A stretch of DNA of 64,000 nucleotides from JBMNQH01 sp050944035 (GTDB taxonomy: Bacteria; Bacillota; Clostridia; Oscillospirales; Oscillospiraceae): positions 1-64,000 of the forward strand of contig JBMNQH010000007.1 in the NCBI GenBank assembly GCA_050944035.1, read 5' to 3'. Made by a program: the position numbers and the translations under genes. Positions 58,747-64,000 of this stretch are shown piece by piece. How positions within the stretch are numbered: position 1 is the first letter of the stretch; each line of letters starts with the position of its first letter. The notes beneath the pieces are model-generated. The model saw only the letters and a list, made by a program, of their open reading frames with translations. It was not told the origin of the DNA and ran no database searches.

Positions 58747-59256
58747 ATGCAATGGGTTCTTTTATTTGGTTGTGGGATTGTGTTTGCCGTATTTGGTTTG
58801 TTCCTTATGAATAAGGTAGACCGATTTCTGGAGAATCAAAAAAACCCGCAGAAGGGTGTATTGGATACGGAAAAGGAACGCCTTCGAATTGCCTTTGAAA
58901 ATCCGATGATGATCGGTTCTGTTGAAAAAGTGACGGAGCTGTTTTCAAAAAAACATCACAGTTGTGCCTTTTATTTCTATACAGGGAGCGATCAAGAGAT
59001 TTTTCAAGGATTAAAAACGGGGAAGATTGACATTGGATTTTTGACAGCAGAGTCCGACATGACCGCGTACCCCGAATATAGTATTTTAATTGTTCCGTTA
59101 AAACCCTGTACAGTGTTATCCAGGACGATAGATGTACCAGTTACACCGCTGGAGCCGCAGACATCCTCGACCTCTGCAAAAGTGGTGTGGTGGAATGCAA
59201 AATCACCGAAAGTTCGCAGCGACTTTTTGCGTTATTTGACGTGTTACAAAGCATAA
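58747..59256 (+). CDS. Membrane-anchored protein with a substrate-binding-like domain
   Basis: A 169-residue protein. An N-terminal membrane helix (WVLLFGCGIVFAVFGLFLM) anchors a domain that resembles one lobe of a LysR-type effector domain or a periplasmic binding protein (LRIAFENPMMIGSVEKVTEL, then GLKTGKIDIGFLTAESDMT). Topology cannot be fixed; it might face the outside. It lies between ktrAB and kdpDE on the same strand, so a part in potassium or osmotic sensing is suggested by context only. I know of no named family. Confidence 0.6.
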   Translation: MQWVLLFGCGIVFAVFGLFLMNKVDRFLENQKNPQKGVLDTEKERLRIAFENPMMIGSVEKVTELFSKKHHSCAFYFYTGSDQEIFQGLKTGKIDIGFLTAESDMTAYPEYSILIVPLKPCTVLSRTIDVPVTPLEPQTSSTSAKVVWWNAKSPKVRSDFLRYLTCYKA

Positions 59257-59359
59257 ATTGATAGGTCTGCGTATTTATCTGGAAAAGAACAGGCACTTGC
59301 GTTATAATCCCCTTATAAAGAGCTTGCTGCTCTTGCATACAAGACAGGAGACGGTTACA

Positions 59360-62050
59360 ATGGGGCAACAAAGTTCAGAGCGGTTGTTAAAAACGGTGCG
59401 GCAAGAGGAATATACGAGAAATAGAGGGCATCTGAAGATCTTTTTTGGATATGCTGCGGGGGTTGGAAAAACCTATGCGATGTTGCAGGCTGCCAGTACC
59501 TTAAAGCAACGGGGGGTAGATGTTGTTGCGGGCTATGTGGAATCCCACGCCAGACCGCAAACGGCAGCGCTGCTGGAAGAATTGGAGCAGTTGCCGACCC
59601 TGACGGTGGAACAAGATCATATTTCACAGCAGGAATTTGACTTGGATGCAGCGATGAGGAGAAGGCCGAAGCTGATTCTTGTAGATGATCTGGCGCATAC
59701 CAACGCCTCTGGCTGTCGGCATTCTAAGCGGTATCAGGATGTAGAGGAACTGCTCAAGGCGGGAATCGATGTTTATACAACTGTCAATGTACAGCATATT
59801 GAAAGTCTGAATGATATGGTGGCGTCGATTACCGGTGTTATGGTACGGGAACGCATACCAGACTCTGTTTTTGACAATGCAGATCAGGTTGAGCTGGTCG
59901 ATATTGAACCGGAAGATCTGATTGAGCGTTTGCATACGGGAACTGTTTATGGGACGGTACCAGTCGATCAGATATGTTCGGACTTCTTTACCGTTGAAAA
60001 TTTGACAGCATTGCGCGAAATTGCCCTGCGGCGGTGTGCGGACAGAGTCAATCTGTTGTCAGAGAATGTGCGGATCAGAAATCACGGGGAATATCATACC
60101 GATGAGCATATTCTGGTTTGTCTGTCTTCTGCTCCGTCCAATGCGAAAATTATCCGGACAGCGGCGAGAATGGCCAATGTGTTTCACAGTGCTTTTACAG
60201 CTTTGTTCGTGGAGACACCGGATTTTTCTACCATGAGCGAAGAAGATAAGAAGCGGCTTCGTGCCAATATGCGTTTGGCACAGCAGTTAGGTGCAAAAAT
60301 TGAAACCATTTATGGAGAGGATGTCTCCTTTCAGATTGCAGAATTTGCACGCTTATCCGGTGTATCCAAAATTGTAATTGGCCGGACGACTGCCACCCGC
60401 CGTCATATATTTGGAAAACCAACGCTGACGGAAAGACTGATCGCCTATGCGCCTAATTTGGATATCCATATTATCCCCGATAATACAACGGTAGACAGTC
60501 AAAGGAAAAAGAACAGCAGGAAAAATGAGAATCCGTTTCGTATAACGGATGTGCTGAAAAGTGTTCTTTGTCTTTTGATGACGACTGGATTGGGTCTCAT
60601 TTTTGCAAGATTTGGATTTACGGAAGCCAACATTATTACCATCTATATTCTGGGTGTTCTGGTTACTTCTGTTATTACAACACGGCAGATTTATAGTTTG
60701 GTTTCGTCCATTGTCAGTGTCATCATTTTCAACTTCTTTTTTACAGAACCGAAATTCACATTACTTGCATATGATAAGAGCTATCCTGTCACATTTCTGA
60801 TTATGTTTATTGCAGCTTTTATCACGGGTTCCCTCGCCGTACGATTGAAAAATCATGCCAGACAGTCGGCACAGGCAGCATTTCGTACAAAGATTTTGCT
60901 GGACACCAATCAGCTATTGCAACAGGGAAAAAACAAAGAGGAAATTATCAATGTGACAGCGCGCCAGCTGATCAAACTGCTCGGGAGAGATGTTGTAGCA
61001 TATCTTTCAGAAGATGGAACGCTTGGTGTACCACATATTTTTTGCGTGACAGAGGGCGTAGAGGCTCCTGCGTATCTCTCGGAAAATGAGCAGGCGGTTG
61101 CAGACTGGGTGTTGAAAAACAACAAACACGCAGGTGCAACGACCGACACGCTTTCCAGTGCAAAATGTCTCTATTTGGCAATTCGTGTGAATAACAATGT
61201 TTATGGTGTAATCGGGATTGTAGCCGATGCCTGCGCATTGGATGCCTTTGAAAATAGCATTTTGCTTTCGATCTTAGGAGAATGTGCACTTGCACTGGAG
61301 AATGAAAAAAATGCACGGGAGAAAGAAGAGGCGGCCATTCTGGCAAAAAATGAACAGCTCCGTGCCAATCTTCTGCGCGCGATTTCTCACGACTTGCGTA
61401 CACCACTGACGTCGATCTCCGGGAATGCCAGCAATCTTTTATCCAACGGACAAAATTTTGATGAAAGTACCAGAATACAGCTTTATACGGATATTTACGA
61501 TGATTCCATGTGGTTGATTAATCTGGTGGAGAATTTGTTATCTGTGACTCGAATCGAAGAAGGTCGTATGAATTTGCATTTGTCAGCAGAACTCATGGAT
61601 GAAGTGATTGCTGAGGCGCTGCATCATGTCAACCAAAAGAGCGTAGAACATAAAATTGTGGTACAGAGTACAGAAGAGTTCATTCTTGCTAAGATTGATG
61701 CCAAACTGATTGTACAGGTTGTGATTAACATTGTGGACAACGCAATCAAATATACGCCGAAGGATTCTGAAATCATCATCGTTTCAGAAAAGCGGGGGGA
61801 TCAGGTTGTGGTAACCATTGCGGACAACGGACCTGGTATTTCAGACGAGGCAAAAACGCGTGTGTTTGAAATGTTTTACAGCGGTGCAAATCAGGTTGCA
61901 GACAGCCGTCGCAGTTTGGGACTTGGCCTGTGTTTATGCAAATCCATTGTCAATGCGCATGGCGGAGAGATTTCTATTAGAGACAACCAGCCGCATGGGG
62001 CAGTATTTACATTTACACTACCGGCCGAGGAGGTGCAATTGCATGAATAA
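59360..62050 (+). CDS. kdpD: Sensor histidine kinase KdpD
   Basis: An 896-residue KdpD. The N-terminal KdpD domain has a Walker A GYAAGVGKTYAM (30-41) and LVDDLAHTN; a USP-like domain follows (about 215-350). Four membrane helices lie near 400-495, then a GAF domain, the HisKA box ISHDLRTPLTS (His about 675) and the HATPase (NIVDNAIKYTPK, GPGISDEAK, SLGLGLCLCKSI). KdpD senses low K+ and phosphorylates KdpE. AGGAGA before 59360 sets the start; a TATAAT at 59303-59308 may be its own -10. No kdpFABC is present in this window. Confidence 0.95.
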   Translation: MGQQSSERLLKTVRQEEYTRNRGHLKIFFGYAAGVGKTYAMLQAASTLKQRGVDVVAGYVESHARPQTAALLEELEQLPTLTVEQDHISQQEFDLDAAMRRRPKLILVDDLAHTNASGCRHSKRYQDVEELLKAGIDVYTTVNVQHIESLNDMVASITGVMVRERIPDSVFDNADQVELVDIEPEDLIERLHTGTVYGTVPVDQICSDFFTVENLTALREIALRRCADRVNLLSENVRIRNHGEYHTDEHILVCLSSAPSNAKIIRTAARMANVFHSAFTALFVETPDFSTMSEEDKKRLRANMRLAQQLGAKIETIYGEDVSFQIAEFARLSGVSKIVIGRTTATRRHIFGKPTLTERLIAYAPNLDIHIIPDNTTVDSQRKKNSRKNENPFRITDVLKSVLCLLMTTGLGLIFARFGFTEANIITIYILGVLVTSVITTRQIYSLVSSIVSVIIFNFFFTEPKFTLLAYDKSYPVTFLIMFIAAFITGSLAVRLKNHARQSAQAAFRTKILLDTNQLLQQGKNKEEIINVTARQLIKLLGRDVVAYLSEDGTLGVPHIFCVTEGVEAPAYLSENEQAVADWVLKNNKHAGATTDTLSSAKCLYLAIRVNNNVYGVIGIVADACALDAFENSILLSILGECALALENEKNAREKEEAAILAKNEQLRANLLRAISHDLRTPLTSISGNASNLLSNGQNFDESTRIQLYTDIYDDSMWLINLVENLLSVTRIEEGRMNLHLSAELMDEVIAEALHHVNQKSVEHKIVVQSTEEFILAKIDAKLIVQVVINIVDNAIKYTPKDSEIIIVSEKRGDQVVVTIADNGPGISDEAKTRVFEMFYSGANQVADSRRSLGLGLCLCKSIVNAHGGEISIRDNQPHGAVFTFTLPAEEVQLHE

Positions 62051-62741
62051 AGTGCTCATTTTGGTAGTAGAGGACGATATATCGGTACGGAATTTGATCA
62101 CGACAACGCTCAAAGCACATGGTTACCGATATTTAACGGCGTCAAACGGAGAAGCTGCCATCTTGGAAGCGTCTTCCCACAATCCGGATATTATCTTTTT
62201 GGATTTGGGATTACCGGATATGGATGGCATGCAGGTCATCGAAAAGATTCGTACATGGTCTCATGTACCGATCATTGTCATCAGTGCAAGAAGTGAGGAT
62301 ACAGATAAAATTGGGGCATTGGATGCCGGTGCAGATGATTATTTAACAAAACCATTTTCTGTAGAAGAACTGCTGGCTCGAGTGCGTGTAACACAGAGAC
62401 GGCTTGCAATGATGCAAACAGAGTCTTCCGAGGAGTCCGTATTTACGAATGGCAGGCTGCGTGTGGACTACGCCGCCGGTTGTGCCTATCTTGGAGAGCA
62501 GGAATTGCATCTTACACCGATTGAATACAAATTGTTGTGTTTGCTTTCCAAGAATGTCGGAAAGGTGTTGACACATACCTTTATTACACAAAAAATCTGG
62601 GGGAGCAGTTGGGAGAACGACGTGGCATCTCTACGGGTATTTATGGCAACATTGCGAAAAAAAATAGAGAGCGATTCGAGCGCTCCGCAGTATATTCAGA
62701 CCCACATTGGTGTGGGATATCGGATGATGAAGGTAGAATAG
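62043..62741 (+). CDS. kdpE: Response regulator KdpE
   Basis: A 232-residue OmpR/KdpE-family regulator. The receiver has the acidic pocket VVEDD, phospho-acceptor Asp at 54 (IIFLDLGLPDMDG) and the conserved Lys in DDYLTKPFS. The winged helix follows (LHLTPIEYKLLCLLSKNVGK, then GVGYRMMKVE). Phosphorylated KdpE turns on K+ uptake genes. It overlaps kdpD by 8 bp. A longer in-frame start inside kdpD is not used. Confidence 0.96.
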   Translation: MNKVLILVVEDDISVRNLITTTLKAHGYRYLTASNGEAAILEASSHNPDIIFLDLGLPDMDGMQVIEKIRTWSHVPIIVISARSEDTDKIGALDAGADDYLTKPFSVEELLARVRVTQRRLAMMQTESSEESVFTNGRLRVDYAAGCAYLGEQELHLTPIEYKLLCLLSKNVGKVLTHTFITQKIWGSSWENDVASLRVFMATLRKKIESDSSAPQYIQTHIGVGYRMMKVE

Positions 62742-62766
62742 AATAAGATTTGACCTTCAATTCAAG

Positions 62767-62811
62767 AAGAAGCGGCATTGTACTACGCGCAGTACAATGC
62801 CGCTTCTTTTA
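62767..62811. terminator. Bidirectional terminator after kdpE
   Basis: AAGAAGCGGCATTGTACT (62767-62784) pairs with AGTACAATGCCGCTTCTT (62791-62808), with a T-run after. It lies between convergent kdpE and the XRE-S24-like gene. Confidence 0.92.
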
Positions 62812-62837
62812 TCGTTTACCATCTATGTGAGAATAGA

Positions 62838-63614
62838 TCACTCCCGCATTTTTGTCAGAACATAGCCAAACTTTATCCATTTGTTCATATCTTCCTCGTC
62901 GTAGCTGTTCACAGTAAATGCTTCACCATAGCCGTTAATTGGTTCCAAAACACAGGGGTCAGTCTGATGGAATTTCCGGACATAAACTCGTCCGGTTTCT
63001 TTGTTGATAAAAATACCGGTGTCGCCATCGCGGATAGGTTTTCTGCAGATCAGGAGGATGTCCCCCAAATGATACACTGGATGCAAATGATTGGAGGTGA
63101 TTTTAATGCCACAGTGCAAATCACTCCCAAATCTTTTTCTATATGGTGCGGCATTTACTTTGATAATATTGGAAGAGTCATAAATCATACCATCTTCCAT
63201 GTTGCCGGTGAGAACCAGCACTGAGATATAATCATCGGGATTTTCATTTTCTCCCAGAAAGGCTGTCTCGAAATCAATGATAGATTTTACAAAATGGTAT
63301 TGACTGGGTGTCAGACGATAGAACTGCCGCATAATTTCCAGTTCCTCGCCCCAATCATTCAAGAGTTCGAATATCAGTTTTCCGGTCAGTTTATACATAA
63401 GGTGCGCTGTATACAGATCGATTCGAGAGGTTTCTCCGGAAATCATCTTCTTATAGCCGGAAAGAGATAGTTGCAGCTTCTCTGCCATCTGTGCCTGTGT
63501 TAATCCGAGATTTATCCGTTCTTTTTCAATGTTCAGAGTAAAATTTCTTACAATATCCTGCCTGGTCACGTTAGAGTTTCCTTCAATAATAGACATTTTT
63601 CGGGACTTTTTCAT
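62838..63614 (-). CDS. XRE regulator with a degenerate S24 (LexA/CI-like) domain
   Basis: A 258-residue protein. The helix-turn-helix is at about 30-70 (ERINLGLTQAQMAEKLQLSL, then SGYKKMISGETSRIDL). The C-terminal half has the beta-rich S24 fold of LexA and phage CI (HPVYHLGDILLICRKPIRDG, then GIFINKETGRVYVRKF). The catalytic Ser of the usual GDSMxP motif is replaced (TSNHLHP), and the Lys position reads Arg-Lys rather than Lys-Arg, so self-cleavage looks lost. It would then use the domain for dimerisation only. It faces two tiny ORFs and a Spo0A-C-like gene across a shared control region. AGGAAGGA precedes the start. Confidence 0.8.
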   Translation of the reverse strand: MKKSRKMSIIEGNSNVTRQDIVRNFTLNIEKERINLGLTQAQMAEKLQLSLSGYKKMISGETSRIDLYTAHLMYKLTGKLIFELLNDWGEELEIMRQFYRLTPSQYHFVKSIIDFETAFLGENENPDDYISVLVLTGNMEDGMIYDSSNIIKVNAAPYRKRFGSDLHCGIKITSNHLHPVYHLGDILLICRKPIRDGDTGIFINKETGRVYVRKFHQTDPCVLEPINGYGEAFTVNSYDEEDMNKWIKFGYVLTKMRE

Positions 63615-63668
63615 TTTTTATCCTTCCTTATTCCTATGATTAAGGGCAACAAAGTGTAATCATATTCC

Positions 63669-63709
63669 TATATAATAAATCCTGCAAATCCTGCAGAAAA
63701 CATTATATA
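63669..63709. promoter_or_regulatory. Palindromic control region between the XRE-S24-like gene and the rightward genes
   Basis: TATATAAT (63669-63676) and ATTATATA (63702-63709) form an inverted repeat that also offers -10-like sequences to both strands. Inside are two direct copies of AATCCTGCA (63678-63686, 63687-63695). This is a likely binding site for the divergent regulator. Confidence 0.5.
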
Positions 63710-63724
63710 GATAAGGGAGGTGGT

Positions 63725-63757
63725 ATGGAAACACTCTTTTATCCATTATTATTTTAG
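63725..63757 (+). CDS. Possible 10-codon leader peptide or small ORF
   Basis: The ATG at 63725 is preceded by a strong GGGAGGTGG ribosome binding site (63715-63723). The product would be METLFYPLLF, rich in Leu and Phe. It could be a leader peptide or a chance site. It is too short to assess by homology. Confidence 0.35.
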   Translation: METLFYPLLF

Positions 63758-63773
63758 CATAAAAGGATAAGGT

Positions 63774-63848
63774 ATGGAAGACAAAAAGTTATTGAAAACA
63801 AAATGCCTTGAAAAGGCAGTGGGACAGGTGTTGGAAGGTATAGTATAA
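63774..63848 (+). CDS. Possible 24-residue small protein
   Basis: ATG at 63774 follows AAGGATAAGG. The predicted peptide is basic at first (MEDKKLLKTKCLEKA) and ends in a hydrophobic stretch VGQVLEGIV. It lies between the control region and the Spo0A-C-like gene on the same strand. No family recognised. Confidence 0.3.
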   Translation: MEDKKLLKTKCLEKAVGQVLEGIV

Positions 63849-63904
63849 AGTAATTGTATGCAGAACAAGAAGCTGTCAAGAATGAGTTTTAAAGGAGGAG
63901 CATG

Positions 63905-64000
63905 ATGAACAGACAGATTGTTGAGAATACGTTGATGGAGATGGGGATGCCAGCCACCTTGAAAGGATTTACCTATATCACAGATGCGGTTATGCTTCTG
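63905..64000 (+). CDS. Spo0A C-terminal-domain-like protein, 5' part (continues beyond window)
   Basis: The frame is open to the window's end. AAAGGAGG (63891-63898) is spaced 6 bp from the ATG at 63905; another ATG at 63902 is possible. The visible 32 residues (NRQIVENTLMEMGMPATLKG, then FTYITDAVMLL) match the first helices of the Spo0A DNA-binding domain (GVPAHIKGYxYLREAI). No receiver domain precedes it, so this is a stand-alone Spo0A-C protein like those found in accessory regions of Clostridia. The call rests on a short match. Confidence 0.6.
   Translation, partial: MNRQIVENTLMEMGMPATLKGFTYITDAVMLL

Overview
This window looks like chromosomal DNA of a low-to-mid GC anaerobic Firmicute of class Clostridia, probably close to the Oscillospiraceae/Ruminococcaceae/Butyricicoccaceae gut lineages. 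The evidence is the S10-spc-alpha ribosomal operon in Gram-positive order (with adk, map, a KOW protein and infA after secY), strong AGGAGG ribosome binding sites, TTGACA-17-TATAAT promoters, SLH-type surface proteins, a NuoEF/GltD-type flavin complex, a minimal SufCB pair, Feo iron uptake with DUF2325/DUF3793/flavodoxin partners, and a Spo0A-C-like fragment. Species cannot be fixed from the sequence alone. No CRISPR array, rRNA, tRNA, IS element or prophage was seen.

Layout. 1-543: 3' end of a peptidoglycan-binding protein. 549-715: a small RNA unit with its own promoter and terminator. 869-1237: tmRNA on the minus strand, followed in genome order by a cyclophilin, smpB and a MecA-like gene, all on the minus strand. 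3.0-8.6 kb: a Nudix hydrolase, then murA, walJ-like MBL protein, rlmH, a DUF2007-like protein and a phosphohexomutase on the plus strand. 8.7-15.1 kb, minus strand: secA, pgeF-like, an orphan oligopeptide-binding lipoprotein, cdd and a LysR regulator. 15.4-31.6 kb: the S10-spc-alpha operon with structured untranslated regions before rpsJ, rplC, rpsH and rpsM. 31.6-32.4 kb: a small membrane protein with an XRE regulator and a 23-bp repeated operator.

32.4-37.1 kb, minus strand: a three-gene flavin/iron-sulfur complex (NuoE-like, NuoF-like, and a GltD-like protein fused to ferredoxin domains) that resembles the electron-bifurcating Stn transhydrogenase. 37.2-42.0 kb: three secreted SLH proteins, one with a von Willebrand A domain. 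42.2-45.2 kb: an LtaS-type sulfatase and a C39-like peptidase. 45.3-47.1 kb: sufCB. 47.2-50.4 kb: a Rieske-FAD oxidoreductase overlapping a DUF255 thioredoxin-like protein.

50.5-55.7 kb: an iron-uptake island (DUF2325, DUF3793, flavodoxin, two FeoA, FeoB, a Cys-rich FeoB-associated peptide, a DtxR-type regulator). It carries five good copies and one degenerate copy of GTTAG-N6-CTAAC, which I infer to be the regulator's operator. 55.7-56.6 kb: a second XRE plus membrane protein pair. 56.7-62.8 kb: a potassium block (KtrB/TrkH, KtrA, an anchored solute-binding-like protein, KdpD, KdpE) with no kdpFABC in the window. 62.8-64.0 kb: a divergent XRE-S24-like regulator facing two tiny ORFs with good ribosome binding sites and the start of a Spo0A-C-like gene.
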